From: Pandoraea communis
GTDB lineage: Bacteria > Pseudomonadota > Gammaproteobacteria > Burkholderiales > Burkholderiaceae
Assembly: GCF_902459745.1 (NCBI RefSeq)
Contig: NZ_CABPSJ010000001.1
Span: 434,001 to 498,000 of the forward strand
Direction of reading: 5' to 3'
Length of the DNA: 64,000 bases
Numbering within the stretch: position 1 is the first letter of the stretch; each line of letters begins with the position of its first letter. Shown piece by piece: positions 1-9,745 of the stretch. The translations under genes were made by a program, and so were the position numbers. The notes beneath the pieces were generated by a model that saw only the letters and a program-made list of their open reading frames with translations, ran no database searches and was not told the DNA's origin.

Positions 1-145
1 CGTCATGCGAACCGTCTTCACGAGCGTCGTTACCCTCACGCTCATCCGCCTTTGCCGATGACGCGCCCAATGTCTCGAGCACGGCGGCAACGACCTCGCC
101 ATAGGGGGAGAAGGTTTGCGCCAGTTGCGTGGTCGATAAATTCAT
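1..145 (-). CDS. hypothetical protein, N-terminal fragment
   Basis: A minus-strand reading frame opens with ATG at 145 and stays open to the window edge, giving about 48 residues that begin MNLSTTQLAQTFSPYGEVV. The coding strand carries GGAAA about 10 bases before the ATG, a plausible weak ribosome site. The visible part has a helical-looking start followed by a charged stretch rich in Asp, Glu and Arg. I do not recognise the family. It is divergent from the response regulator at 624, with about 480 bp between them. Being truncated, it can be judged only on start context and codon pattern. Confidence 0.4.
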   Translation of the reverse strand, partial: MNLSTTQLAQTFSPYGEVVAAVLETLGASSAKADEREGNDAREDGSHD

Positions 146-623
146 GACAATCAAATTTCCATTGTGCCTGTCTGGTCTTTGGCGATCGCCTCACCTCACT
201 GCGGCAAAGGCGGCCGGCGCGATTTTACGAACGGACTTCCCGGATGCCTGCGGGCCTCATTCTGAACGAATAGACAGGATTCGTCAGAACGGGACCGCGG
301 CTACCCTAGACGCAAGACTCGCAAGGAGCCTGGTATTCCATCCACGGTCGTGGTACTGGCGATGCTGATGATCCATCCGCCGGCAGTAGAATGTCGCAGC
401 GTCATGGAGGCGGATTCCGACGCCCGAGACTCAACGCGGATTTAGCAGGAAATTCGCGAGGAATTGGACGGGCGATGGAGAAGGCGCTCGACAGCGCAAA
501 GTTAACCGAATCGTGACCCCCACATTACATTTTTGAAAGGTTAGTACGCGAGCCTTGGGGGACGCCACACAACCGTCCGGGTAGCGCATACAATCCGGAC
601 AAACCGACAGGGGATCGACGACA
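146..623. other. intergenic region upstream of the two-component genes
   Basis: No convincing gene is seen in these 478 bases; the short open frames have poor codon character. Two elements could be regulatory. A CATTAC motif followed by a T-rich stretch lies at 523-534 and resembles the CATTAC half of the palindrome near the efflux operon (8912-8917). An inverted repeat GTCCGG-N14-CCGGAC lies at 575-600, just before the regulator gene, with a -10-like CATACAAT inside it. The promoter role is inferred from position only. Confidence 0.35.
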
Positions 624-1301
624 ATGCGTGTGCTCGTAATCGATGACGAACCGAAAACCGGTGCGTACGTCAAGAAGGGGCTGGAAGAGTCCGGCTTCGT
701 CGTTGATGTCGCCAGCGACGGCGCCGAGGGCCTGATTCTCGCCAACGACGTGACGTACGATGTGATCGTGCTTGACGTCATGCTGCCTGCGATGGATGGC
801 TGGTCAGTCCTCAAAACCCTGCGCAAAACCCACAGCACCCCGGTATTGTTCCTGACGGCTCGCGACGACATCACCGATCGGGTCAAGGGGCTGGAGTTGG
901 GCGGCGACGATTATCTGGTGAAGCCGTTCGCCTTTGTCGAATTGCTCGCGCGCGTGCGGACGCTGGCACGTCGCGGCCCGCCTCGCGACAGCGACATCAT
1001 TACGCTTGGCGACCTCGAGATCGACGTCACACGTCGGCGAGTACGTCGCGGTGCGACACGCATCGACCTCACACCGCGCGAGTTCTCCTTGCTGCAACTT
1101 CTCCTGCGTCGTCAGGGCGAAGTGCTCACCCGAACGCAAATCGCTTCCTACGTGTGGGACATGAACTTCGACAGCGATACGAACGTGGTGGAAGTTGCCA
1201 TCCGACGCCTGCGTGCCAAGGTGGACGACGAATTCCCCGTCAAGATCATTCACACCGTGCGCGGCGTCGGCTATGTCGCCGAGATCAAAACGTCCAACTG
1301 A
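624..1301 (+). CDS. OmpR-family response regulator (heavy-metal type, CusR/CzcR/IrlR-like)
   Basis: This 225-residue protein has a receiver domain (about 1-115) and a winged-helix DNA-binding domain (about 125-222). Seen directly are the acidic pair D7/D8, the phospho-acceptor D51 in [10 protein letters not shown]78 and K100 in YLVKPF, and a winged-helix end VRGVGYVAE. The sequence style is that of regulators that activate metal or drug RND efflux genes with a HeavyMet-type sensor kinase. A GGGGA stretch precedes the ATG. The stop overlaps the kinase start by one base (TGATG), so the two are translationally coupled. The likely targets are the convergent efflux operon at 2710-8777 and its own promoter; the inducing signal cannot be read from sequence. 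Confidence 0.92.
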   Translation: MRVLVIDDEPKTGAYVKKGLEESGFVVDVASDGAEGLILANDVTYDVIVLDVMLPAMDGWSVLKTLRKTHSTPVLFLTARDDITDRVKGLELGGDDYLVKPFAFVELLARVRTLARRGPPRDSDIITLGDLEIDVTRRRVRRGATRIDLTPREFSLLQLLLRRQGEVLTRTQIASYVWDMNFDSDTNVVEVAIRRLRAKVDDEFPVKIIHTVRGVGYVAEIKTSN

Positions 1302-2716
1302 TGGCTACTCGCCCGCTCTCCACAACACTGGCACTCTGCTTTGCAGGCACCACGCTGGCCGTGTTCGCCCTGGTGGGCACGACGCTCTACTTCACGCTGG
1401 GGCGTGAGATCCGTCAGCAGGACGATCTCGACATCGTGCTGAATGCCCGCCACACGCGTCGCCTCGCCGAAGAACTGCGCAACGGCGACGACCTTCGTGA
1501 CCATTCCGTACGCCTCAAGAGTCAGGTGCTCGGAAATCCATCGTTCGCAATGGAGATACGTGGGCAAGACGGCGTCACGCTGGTCGAACACAATACGGAC
1601 CGGGTCATCGATACGTCGTTTTCGTCGCGAGCAATCTCCTCAAGGCTTGGTGCGGCGCAACGCATCACCCAAGGCGACGTATTGGAGTGGCGCAGCCCGC
1701 AGGGTTTGCCGGTGCGCGGGCTGGCCACTGACGCCAGACTGGCTGACGGTTCGCTGGTCACGGTGGTGATTGCCCGGGACATGACAGACCGGTGGCGCGT
1801 GCTCGATCATTACCGGGAGCGGCTCTACGCGTACGGACTCTCCGGCATGCTGCTCTCGTTTCTGATCAGTTGGCTGTTGGTACGCGCAGCACTGCAACCT
1901 TTGCGCGACCTGGATTCGCAAGTGGAAGCGGTCACTGTCGACAAGCTCGATACGCAGATCAAAATCGAAGGCGCCTCGAGCGAGGTCGAGGTCGTTGCGA
2001 CGTCTTTGAATTCGATGATACGGCGTCTGCATGACGGCTTCGAGCGCATGTCGCAATACACGGCTGATCTCGCCCACGACATGCGAACGCCTCTGGGCAA
2101 TCTGCGCGGCGCCACGGAGGTCGCGCTGGCGCGACCGCGAAGTGTGCCCGAGTATGAGGCGCTGCTCGAATCAAATCTGGAGGAATGTGCCAGGCTCTCG
2201 CAGATGATCGAAAACGTCATTTTTCTTTCACGTGCGGAACATCCACAGTTCATGACGGCAATGGTGGAGTTCGATGTCGCCCACGCCCTCGCTCAAATCG
2301 CCGATTACTTCGAGGGGCTGTCCGACGAAGCCGGCGTCACCCTTCGCGTGACGGGCGAAGGTCGCGTCCGCGCAGACAAGGAGTTGTTCCGCCGCGCGGT
2401 GAGCAACCTGCTCGCGAACGCACTGCGCTACACGCCCCGTGGCGGCGAAATCACGCTGCATGTCGAATCCACCGCAACGTCGCTCGATGTCAGCGTGCGC
2501 AACCCGGGGCCTCAAATTGACGCTGCCCTGCTGGAACGGATTTTCGACCGGTTTTATCGTGCGGACGCTTCACGCCACAATACGCCCCAGGCCAGCGGGG
2601 CGGCCGGACTGGGGCTTGCGATCGTGCGCACCATCATGACCCTGCACGGTGGGACCGCGCGTGCCGAGAGCGATGCCGCCGGCACGCGATTCATCCTTTC
2701 CTTCGCACGTCACTGA
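1301..2716 (+). CDS. heavy-metal-type sensor histidine kinase (CusS/IrlS-like)
   Basis: The start at 1301 was chosen over a longer open frame because the ATG overlaps the regulator stop (TGATG) and is followed directly by a membrane segment. The 471 residues contain TM1 (about 8-30), a periplasmic sensor region, TM2 (about 177-197), HAMP, a HisKA domain with H259 in LAHDMRTPLG, and a HATPase domain with N369/N373 (NLLANALRY) and a G box GLGLAIV at 436-442. It probably phosphorylates the adjacent regulator at D51. Its last 7 bases overlap the last bases of the outer-membrane-factor gene on the opposite strand. Confidence 0.93.
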   Translation: MATRPLSTTLALCFAGTTLAVFALVGTTLYFTLGREIRQQDDLDIVLNARHTRRLAEELRNGDDLRDHSVRLKSQVLGNPSFAMEIRGQDGVTLVEHNTDRVIDTSFSSRAISSRLGAAQRITQGDVLEWRSPQGLPVRGLATDARLADGSLVTVVIARDMTDRWRVLDHYRERLYAYGLSGMLLSFLISWLLVRAALQPLRDLDSQVEAVTVDKLDTQIKIEGASSEVEVVATSLNSMIRRLHDGFERMSQYTADLAHDMRTPLGNLRGATEVALARPRSVPEYEALLESNLEECARLSQMIENVIFLSRAEHPQFMTAMVEFDVAHALAQIADYFEGLSDEAGVTLRVTGEGRVRADKELFRRAVSNLLANALRYTPRGGEITLHVESTATSLDVSVRNPGPQIDAALLERIFDRFYRADASRHNTPQASGAAGLGLAIVRTIMTLHGGTARAESDAAGTRFILSFARH

Positions 2717-4191
2717 GCAGCGATCGTCTCGCTGGCCGGCGAGGCATCGTCTTGCAGTGCCTTGCGGTCCCAGCCGCCGCCGAGCGCCTGAAGCAATCGG
2801 ACGCTCGCGTCGAGTTGCCGCTGTCTGATCTGCTCAAGCGTGCGCTCGTTCTGCAGGGCGATGGATTGCGTTGCGACGACGTCGAGATAGCTCACGGCCC
2901 CTGCCTCGTAACGATGGTTCGCGAACGTGAGCGCCAGTTCGGCACCGGCCGCCGCGCGTTGCTGACTTCGTGCCTGCTCAGCGAGCGAGTTGAGTTCGCT
3001 CAGATCGTCCTCTGTCTGTTGGAACGCCATGAGCACTGTCTGCCGGTAGCCAGCGACAGCTTCGTCGTACCGCGCACTGGCGCCTTTGAGGGTTGCGTCT
3101 CGCCGACCGCCATCGAACAGCACGCTCGCAACTTGTGCCCCAAGGGACCAGAAGAGACTCGGCGCAGACAACCAGGGGGCGAAGAATGTGCTTTCCAGCC
3201 CGGTCGACGCCGAGAGGACAAGCGACGGGAAATACGCAGCGCGCGCCTGTCCGATTTCAGCATTGGCGGCGGCCACGCGTCGCTCCGCAGCCGCAATGTC
3301 CGGACGGCGTTGAAGCAGGGCAGAAGGCACGCCGGCAGGGATCGACGGCAACACGACCGCGGTCGCGTCCTGGGGCAGCGAGAACGACGATGCCGGCGTG
3401 CCGATGAGTGTTGCGATGGCATGCTGAAGTTGCGCGCGCTGCGCCTCGATTTCCTGATTCGCCGTTCGTGCACTCTCGAGCTGCGTTCGCGCCTGGGAGA
3501 GCGCGGAGGCGTCGATAGCGCCATCGGCGAGCTGTTGCTCGACGATGCGCAGACCGGCCTCGTAGGTCGTCACCGTGCGCCCGAGAAGCTGTTGTTGGCG
3601 ATCCAGCGAGCGCAAGTCAAGGTATGCAGAGGCGAGTTGGCTCGCGACCGACAGGCGCACCGACTCCAGATCGGCCTGACTCACCTGAACGTTGTCACGT
3701 GCGGCCGTGGTGGCGTTCCTCACCCGTCCGAACAGGTCCGGCTCCCAACTCACTCCCGCCCCGACCGAATAGTCAGGGATGGTCTTTCCAGCAAGCGCAC
3801 GGTCCACGAGGCTCTGAGACGTTCGATAACGCTGTGCCCCCGCGCCGGCGGTGACGGTCGGCGCCAAGGCGCTCTGTTGATACCCGAGCGCGGCCCGTGC
3901 CGCTTCCAACCGCGCCACGGCCTGGCTCACCGTCTGATTGGAGACGGCGACGCGTGCCTCCAACCGATTCAACGTTTCGTCATTGAAGACGCTCCACCAC
4001 GGCCCTCTGGACTTGCCGTCGGCGGGCGCGGCGGTGGCCCAGCCGGCGCCGAGATGGGGGGCGCTTGCGTAGTGGGCGGGTACGGCGACATCGGGGGCAT
4101 GGTAGGCAGGAATTGTCGAGCAGGCGCTCAGCGCCGTTCCGACGCAAACGAGCGTACTGGTGCGTGCCAGGATGGCTTTCATATCGATCAT
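2710..4191 (-). CDS. RND efflux outer-membrane factor lipoprotein (NodT/OprM family)
   Basis: The open frame can start at a GTG (4203) abutting the adaptor stop, but the ATG at 4191 has GAGG six bases upstream and gives a 493-residue protein of normal family length. An N-terminal signal ends in the lipobox LSAC, so it is predicted to be a lipoprotein. Two TolC-type repeat halves follow, with typical motifs such as WWSVFNDETLN and the PDIAAAERRVAAANAEIG stretch. It forms the outer-membrane channel of the tripartite pump with the two genes upstream. This is the last gene of the minus-strand operon and converges on the kinase gene. Confidence 0.92.
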   Translation of the reverse strand: MIDMKAILARTSTLVCVGTALSACSTIPAYHAPDVAVPAHYASAPHLGAGWATAAPADGKSRGPWWSVFNDETLNRLEARVAVSNQTVSQAVARLEAARAALGYQQSALAPTVTAGAGAQRYRTSQSLVDRALAGKTIPDYSVGAGVSWEPDLFGRVRNATTAARDNVQVSQADLESVRLSVASQLASAYLDLRSLDRQQQLLGRTVTTYEAGLRIVEQQLADGAIDASALSQARTQLESARTANQEIEAQRAQLQHAIATLIGTPASSFSLPQDATAVVLPSIPAGVPSALLQRRPDIAAAERRVAAANAEIGQARAAYFPSLVLSASTGLESTFFAPWLSAPSLFWSLGAQVASVLFDGGRRDATLKGASARYDEAVAGYRQTVLMAFQQTEDDLSELNSLAEQARSQQRAAAGAELALTFANHRYEAGAVSYLDVVATQSIALQNERTLEQIRQRQLDASVRLLQALGGGWDRKALQDDASPASETIAAQ

Positions 4192-4203
4192 GGCGAGCCT
4201 CAC

Positions 4204-5568
4204 TTATAACTTGCCCGCAGTCGCGGCAGGCGTGGAGGTCACCGGTGCGGCCGGGCCGGGATTGACGTTCTTGCCGGTCATGCCGGCCTCACGGCTCTCG
4301 CCTGCATTGTTTGCGGCATACGTCGGGGCGATGCTCGACCGAACGCGCTGGCCGTCGGAGATGGCATCGCCGGGATTGGCGATCACGCGATCGCTTTGCG
4401 AGAGTCCCGTGGCAATTTCCACGTAGGTGCCGAAATCCCGGCCGATGCTGACGCGTCGAAGCGCCACCTTGTCGTGCGCATCCACGGTCGCGATGCTCAC
4501 ACCGTCAGGGCGAAACAGCAGCGCGCTCACGGGAAGTTCGAGTCCGGGCGTGTCGGATTTCAGCGTGAGGTGTACCTGCGTGTAAGCCCCCGGCAACAAG
4601 GCGCCGTCACGGTTATCGACATCGATCTCCACGCGCAACGTCCGGCTCACCGGATCGATCGCGTTGGCATCGCGGGCGATGGTCCCGGTGAAGCGCCGGC
4701 CGGGAAACTGCTCCGTCGCGATCCACGCCTGTGTGTCGGGCGTCATCCGATTGGCGTCGTCTTGCGGAACATCGACATATACGCGCAGACGGTCGGTCTG
4801 CTCGATGTGGAAGAGTTCGCCGGACATCGACGGTAGCCCTGGTGCTCCCCCCGCCGTGACCAGCGCGCCCACTTGCACGTTGCGTGCGCTCACCACGCCA
4901 TCGAACGGTGCCGTCACACTCTGATATGCCACCAGTTCGGCCAGTCGGGACACGTTGGCCTGCGCCGCCTGCAATGCAGCCAGCTTGGCGGCGGCGTCGC
5001 TGGTCTTTGCATCGGCATCCTGCGGGGAAACCGACTGGGTTTGCAGCATGGTCTGCCATCGTTGTGCTGTGCTGCTGGCAAAGCGGTAATTGGCCAGTGC
5101 CGTGGCTTCGTCAGCGCGAGCCTGACGCAATTGCGCATCGAGTTCCGGGGTATCGAGTCGTGCCAGCACCTGAGTGGCCTTCACATGCGCGCCGATATCG
5201 GCGAACCACTGCTTGACATAGCCGCTGGTACGCGCGTAGATCGCCACGTCGGCCCACGGCATGACGGCGCCGGGCAGCAACAGCTCCTGCGTTGCCGGGG
5301 CCGGCGTCGGCGTAATCGTCGAGACGCTCAGTTCACGCTGCGCCTCCACTTGCGCGGCCTGTGCCTGTCTCGCCACAATGCGCGGCACAATGCCGGCACA
5401 CAGCAGCAACAGAGCCAAGGCACCGAGGCCAAGTCCCCACGAGCGCCGCGCGCGCGAGGAAATCTGCGCCGCATCGGGCGCGGCGTGAAGCGGCAACGGG
5501 GCGGACACCGGCTTTGCCGTGGGCTCGGGAGTTCCGACGCGGTCGTCGGGCGGTGTGTGCATGCTCAT
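4204..5568 (-). CDS. RND efflux periplasmic adaptor subunit (membrane fusion protein)
   Basis: The protein has 454 residues. A cytoplasmic N-terminus rich in Pro and Ala is followed by one membrane anchor (about 45-66), a lipoyl/barrel-sandwich half (AIYARTSGYVKQW), a coiled-coil hairpin rich in Ala and Gln, the second half (VTAPFDGVVSARNVQVG), and beta-barrel and membrane-proximal domains. The order matches HlyD/AcrA-type adaptors. Its ATG overlaps the pump stop codon (ATGA, 5565-5568), and its stop abuts the outer-membrane-factor gene. The acidic, Pro-rich N-terminal 40 residues are longer than in the lipoprotein adaptors of Escherichia coli. Confidence 0.93.
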   Translation of the reverse strand: MSMHTPPDDRVGTPEPTAKPVSAPLPLHAAPDAAQISSRARRSWGLGLGALALLLLCAGIVPRIVARQAQAAQVEAQRELSVSTITPTPAPATQELLLPGAVMPWADVAIYARTSGYVKQWFADIGAHVKATQVLARLDTPELDAQLRQARADEATALANYRFASSTAQRWQTMLQTQSVSPQDADAKTSDAAAKLAALQAAQANVSRLAELVAYQSVTAPFDGVVSARNVQVGALVTAGGAPGLPSMSGELFHIEQTDRLRVYVDVPQDDANRMTPDTQAWIATEQFPGRRFTGTIARDANAIDPVSRTLRVEIDVDNRDGALLPGAYTQVHLTLKSDTPGLELPVSALLFRPDGVSIATVDAHDKVALRRVSIGRDFGTYVEIATGLSQSDRVIANPGDAISDGQRVRSSIAPTYAANNAGESREAGMTGKNVNPGPAAPVTSTPAATAGKL

Positions 5569-8500
5569 TGGAAATCCTTGTTGACGTTGGAGAGCGTGGC
5601 GGCTTGCTCATCGTTCGGGCGTGTCGGGCGTCGTTTGGCGAGCCAGCCATGTACCGTTGCAAATACGACAGGAACGAACACGAGCGTCGATAACGTGCCG
5701 AGTGCGAGTCCACCGATGACGGCCCGCCCGAGCGGTGCGTTTTGCTCCCCGCCGTCACCGAGTCCGAGCGCCATGGGCAACATGCCGATCAGCATCGCGA
5801 GCGCGGTCATCACTACCGGGCGAAAGCGGTTGAAACCGGCATCGAGCGCTGCGTCAATGGGTGCCATGCCGCCCGCCAGCGACTCGCGTGCCGAATTGAC
5901 GACAAGGATGCTGTTGGCCGTGGCGATGCCGATGCACAGGATCGTGCCGGTCAGTGCGGGTACGGACAGCGTCGTCTGCGTGACAAACAGCATCCATGCG
6001 ATGCCGGCCATCGATGCGGGAATGCCGCAAATGATGATGAACGGGTCGACCCACGATTGAAAATTCACGACCATCAGCAGATACACCAGCACGATCGCAA
6101 AGACGATACCGAGCGCCAATCCGCTGAATGAGGCATTCATCGACTGCACCTGTCCCCGGATCGCGATCGACGATCCGGAGGGCAAATGGGCGCGGGCCGC
6201 ATCGACCAGACGGGCAACGTCCGATGCCACGTCGCCGAGATCTCGACCTTGTGTAGACGCGAAGATGTCGAGTACGGGCTGCACGTTGTAGTGAGAGACG
6301 ACAGCTTGTTGCTCGCTGCGCGCAAGTGTGCCCAAAGAACCGATCTGATTTTGCGGATCAACGGCGATCGAGGGCGTGCTCACCGGCACGTTGGCCAGCT
6401 TCTGCAGGGAGTCGATGTTGTACTGGGGCACCATGGTGGTGAGCGGGTAGCTCACACCGTTTTTGGGGTCGAGCCAGAAGTTCGGGGTGGTCTGGGAGCT
6501 GCCGGATAGCGCAATGAGCAAGTTCTGGGAGATATCGCGCTGCGTGAGTCCGGCCTGAATGGCCTTGGTGCGATCCACGTTCACGTTGATCGTGGGTTCG
6601 TCGCCGGGTTGCTGGATATGGGCGTCGACAAGCCCCCGAACGCTGCGCAACTGATCGAGAAGTTGATTAGCCACCGCCCGGTTCTGTGCCAGATGGTTGC
6701 CCACGATCTGGACGTCGATGGGGGCCGGCAGGCCGAAATTGAGGATCTGGCTTACGATGTCGGCCGGAAGGAACGAGAATGTGACCCCCGGGAATGATGC
6801 GTTAAGCACATCGCGCAGTTTCGCGACATATCCGGCGGTGGATGAGTGATTGGGCTTGAGGGTGACCAGAATATCGGCATCCTCCGGGCCGATCGGGTCC
6901 GACGAGTCGTAAGTGAGGTTGATGCCACTCACCGGCAGGCCGATGTTGTCGAGCACCAGGCTTACTTCCGCCGGAGGAATGACCGTCTTTATTTTCGTTT
7001 CCACTTCGTCCGTGATGCGGGCGGTCTCTTCGATGCGCGTGCCGGTCGGCGCACGCAAATGCAGACGTATTTCACCGGCATCCACAGACGGGAAGAAATC
7101 GCGCCCGACGAACGGTGTCAAAGCAAGGGAGCCGAGGCAAATGGCAAGCCAGACTGCCACGAAGCGCGATCGCTGGCCAACAGCCACCCGAAGCGCCGAA
7201 GCGTAGCGGCGACGCAAGGATTCGAAACCCGCCTCGAAGCGAGCCTGAAAGCGCGAGAATCGCACGGACCATCCGCCGGCAGGCTGCGCATTTTCGGATT
7301 TGGCTCGCAGCAAATACATCGCGAGCGTGGGAATCAGCGTGCGCGAGAACAGGTATGAGGCGCACATCGCAAATACGACAGCTTCAGCCATCGGCACGAA
7401 CAGGTACCGTGCGACGCCGGAGAGCAGGAACATCGGCACGAACACGATGCAGATGGAGAGGGTCGAGACGAAGGTTGGCACCGCAATCTCGCCCGCGCCA
7501 TTGAGAATCGCGTCGTGCAACGGCGCTCCGCGCTCCAGGTGATGTGTAATGTTCTCGATCGCGACGGTCGCATCGTCTACGAGTATGCCCACGGCCAGTG
7601 CCAGCCCGCCGAGCGTCATGATATTGATGGTCTGACCCAGCGCCGAGAGGGCAATGAGCGAGGTGAGCGCCGAGAGCGGAATCGTGATGGCGATAATGAG
7701 CGTGGCGCGCCAACTGCCGAGAAAAAGCAGGATCATCGCTGCGGTGAGGCATGCGGCAATGAGCGCCTCGCGCACGACGCCGGAAATCGCCGACTTGACG
7801 AATAGCGATTGGTCCGAGAGAGGTGTGATCTTGAGCGCGCTCGGCAGACCTGCCGTGATCTTCGGTAACAGATGCTTCACTTGATCGATGATCGTGAGGG
7901 TGGATGCGCTACCCGTCTTCTCCACAGTCAACAGTGCGCCGCGCTGACCGTCCGCCCGCACGATGTTGGTCTGTGGCGCGTAACCGTCGATCACATGCGC
8001 GACGTCGCGCACATACACGACCCCACCTTTCTCCGTCTTGATAGGCAAATCGTTGAGCGCGTCGACACTTTGTGTGCTTCCATTCATCCGGACGTTGTAT
8101 TCCCGCGCACCGATCTTGGCCGTGCCTCCGGGCAGGATCAGGTTCTGCGCATTGACGGCGTTGACCACGTCAATCGGGGCAAGTCCCTTGGCCTGAAGCG
8201 CCCGGGTGTCGAGTTGCACCATGATCTGACGGACTTTGCCGCCATAGGGGAGCGGCACTGCGGCGCCCTGCACCGTGGCCAGTTGTGTCCGGATGAAGCT
8301 GTTGCCCAGGTCATACAAGGACTGCTCCGGCAGCGTCTTGCTTGAGAGCCCGAGTTGCAGCACCGGGACCGTCGAGGCGCTGTAGGTGATGATGTTCGGC
8401 GGCAGTGTGCCGGGCGGCATGACACGCAGGATGGATGCGGAGTTTGCCGCGGCTTCGGCAATCGCCCGATTGATGTCGGCGCCCGGATGGAAGAAGACCT

Positions 8501-8777
8501 TCACTACCGACACGCCATTGAGCGATTGGGATTCGATGTGATCGATGTCGTCGACATCGGTCGTTAATGCGCGCTCGTAGTTCGACGTAATCCGATGCGC
8601 CATGTCCTCGGCCGAAAAGCCGTTGTATGACCAGACGATACTGACGACAGGAATGTCGATGTTCGGAAAAATATCCGTCGGCGTGCGCATGATGGCAAGG
8701 GGGCCGAGGATAAAGATCAGCACGGCGAGCACGATGAACGTGTAGGGGCGTCTGAGCGCCAATCTGACGATCCACAT
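5565..8777 (-). CDS. RND efflux pump, inner-membrane permease
   Basis: I place the start at the ATG at 8777 (MWIVRLALRRPYTF), the usual start of this subfamily; an in-frame GTG at 8804 would add nine atypical residues. The protein has 1,070 residues and about 12 membrane helices. TM1 is followed by the periplasmic motif RTPTDIFPNIDIPVV, and the paired acids of the proton relay are visible in ILVDDATVAIENI in TM4. This subfamily is distant from the classical AcrB and CzcA pumps, so the substrate cannot be assigned from sequence. It is the first gene of the pump-adaptor-channel operon, which is presumably driven from the palindromic region upstream. Confidence 0.93.
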   Translation of the reverse strand: MWIVRLALRRPYTFIVLAVLIFILGPLAIMRTPTDIFPNIDIPVVSIVWSYNGFSAEDMAHRITSNYERALTTDVDDIDHIESQSLNGVSVVKVFFHPGADINRAIAEAAANSASILRVMPPGTLPPNIITYSASTVPVLQLGLSSKTLPEQSLYDLGNSFIRTQLATVQGAAVPLPYGGKVRQIMVQLDTRALQAKGLAPIDVVNAVNAQNLILPGGTAKIGAREYNVRMNGSTQSVDALNDLPIKTEKGGVVYVRDVAHVIDGYAPQTNIVRADGQRGALLTVEKTGSASTLTIIDQVKHLLPKITAGLPSALKITPLSDQSLFVKSAISGVVREALIAACLTAAMILLFLGSWRATLIIAITIPLSALTSLIALSALGQTINIMTLGGLALAVGILVDDATVAIENITHHLERGAPLHDAILNGAGEIAVPTFVSTLSICIVFVPMFLLSGVARYLFVPMAEAVVFAMCASYLFSRTLIPTLAMYLLRAKSENAQPAGGWSVRFSRFQARFEAGFESLRRRYASALRVAVGQRSRFVAVWLAICLGSLALTPFVGRDFFPSVDAGEIRLHLRAPTGTRIEETARITDEVETKIKTVIPPAEVSLVLDNIGLPVSGINLTYDSSDPIGPEDADILVTLKPNHSSTAGYVAKLRDVLNASFPGVTFSFLPADIVSQILNFGLPAPIDVQIVGNHLAQNRAVANQLLDQLRSVRGLVDAHIQQPGDEPTINVNVDRTKAIQAGLTQRDISQNLLIALSGSSQTTPNFWLDPKNGVSYPLTTMVPQYNIDSLQKLANVPVSTPSIAVDPQNQIGSLGTLARSEQQAVVSHYNVQPVLDIFASTQGRDLGDVASDVARLVDAARAHLPSGSSIAIRGQVQSMNASFSGLALGIVFAIVLVYLLMVVNFQSWVDPFIIICGIPASMAGIAWMLFVTQTTLSVPALTGTILCIGIATANSILVVNSARESLAGGMAPIDAALDAGFNRFRPVVMTALAMLIGMLPMALGLGDGGEQNAPLGRAVIGGLALGTLSTLVFVPVVFATVHGWLAKRRPTRPNDEQAATLSNVNKDFQ

Positions 8778-8912
8778 GAAAATATCCGGAAATGAGGTGA
8801 CCACGGCAGGGGGAGAACCCGCTGCGCCCGGACAGTGGAATTCCGGCGAACGCGGGCGTCCGAGATGCAGGCAAGTATGTGGATGGGCCGTTTACCTTGT
8901 GCTGACCGTTGC

Positions 8913-8952
8913 ATTACGGATTTGTCATCTGTACGGATAACAAAATCGTAAT
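8913..8952. promoter_or_regulatory. 40-bp imperfect palindrome, probable operator of the efflux operon
   Basis: The sequence reads ATTACG-N2-TTTGT-N-ATC-N-GTAC-N-GAT-N-ACAAA-N2-CGTAAT, symmetric about 8932/8933. By my count 16 of 20 base pairs per arm match. It lies 136 bp before the pump start (minus strand) and 124 bp before the DUF4148 gene (plus strand), so it could control both. CusR/CopR-type regulators are known to bind dyad or tandem sites built on TTAC/TGACA-like halves. Assigning the site to the regulator at 624 is inference. Confidence 0.55.
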
Positions 8953-9076
8953 CGGGAGGTCACCTTCAGGTCAGCCGCGAAAGACCAGAATGCATTCAAC
9001 CTTCGCGACATTGTCGAAGGCTGGCTGAACTGCCCCAGTTCCGGGAGCAGATGCCACTTATGCAAAGGTGAATATC

Positions 9077-9406
9077 ATGAAAGCAATTGTCTCCGCCCTT
9101 CTCGTTTCCTGCGCCCTGGCCGCGCCGTTCTCCGCATTCGCCCAGTCGACCGGCAACAACGACGCGTCGCTCTCGCGTGCCCAGGTCCAGGCCGATCTCG
9201 TTCGTGTTGAACAGGCAGGCTACCAACCGTCCGGCTCGCAGGCCAACTACCCGGCCAACCTCGAACGGGCCGAGGCTATCGTTGCAAAACAGGACGGCAG
9301 TGCGAGCCTGATCAACACCTCCGGCACGGTCGCGATGACGGGGGTAAGCACAGGCAACCAGCCCGTAAGCCACGCCAGTCGCCAATCGGTTTATTTTGGC
9401 GATTGA
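9077..9406 (+). CDS. DUF4148 domain small exported protein
   Basis: This protein of 109 residues begins at the ATG at 9077. AAAGGTG lies just upstream as ribosome site, which favours it over an in-frame GTG at 9068. A Sec signal peptide with a likely cut after SAFA is followed by the DUF4148 signature SRAQVQADLVRVEQAGYQP. The family is abundant in Burkholderiaceae, is periplasmic and has no established function. Members often sit beside two-component and efflux genes, as here. It is transcribed away from the RND operon and may share the palindromic control region at 8913-8952. Confidence 0.85.
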   Translation: MKAIVSALLVSCALAAPFSAFAQSTGNNDASLSRAQVQADLVRVEQAGYQPSGSQANYPANLERAEAIVAKQDGSASLINTSGTVAMTGVSTGNQPVSHASRQSVYFGD

Positions 9407-9745
9407 GTCTGGCGATTGCCCCGCCAACTCGCATGCCGAGGCAAATTTGGCGTATCCGAGAAAGTGCGAGGGCAGCCTGCCAAGCTCACCGAGCTTGCTC
9501 AGGTTGCTCTCCGCTCGAGATGACGCAGCAGGCGTTCCTAGGACGCTGCGAGCTCATTCACGGGCTTCGGCAAAGCTGCCCAATGGCTTTTTGAAGCCGG
9601 TCTTGCCATCGGCAGGGATACCTAGAGACAAGATTCGTGGCCGTGCGAGCTTAAGACGGCGACAACCGCGGCTAAATGCTCTTGAGCGCGTGGATGCTGA
9701 TGAGGACGCAGTTGATGCCTTAGTCAGCGAACAAGAGCCCCCGGA

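Noticed and set aside
2752-4209. A 485-codon plus-strand open frame opposite the outer-membrane-factor gene
   Set aside because: The minus-strand gene has clear TolC-family motifs; the opposite frame is Arg/Gly/Cys-rich shadow sequence.
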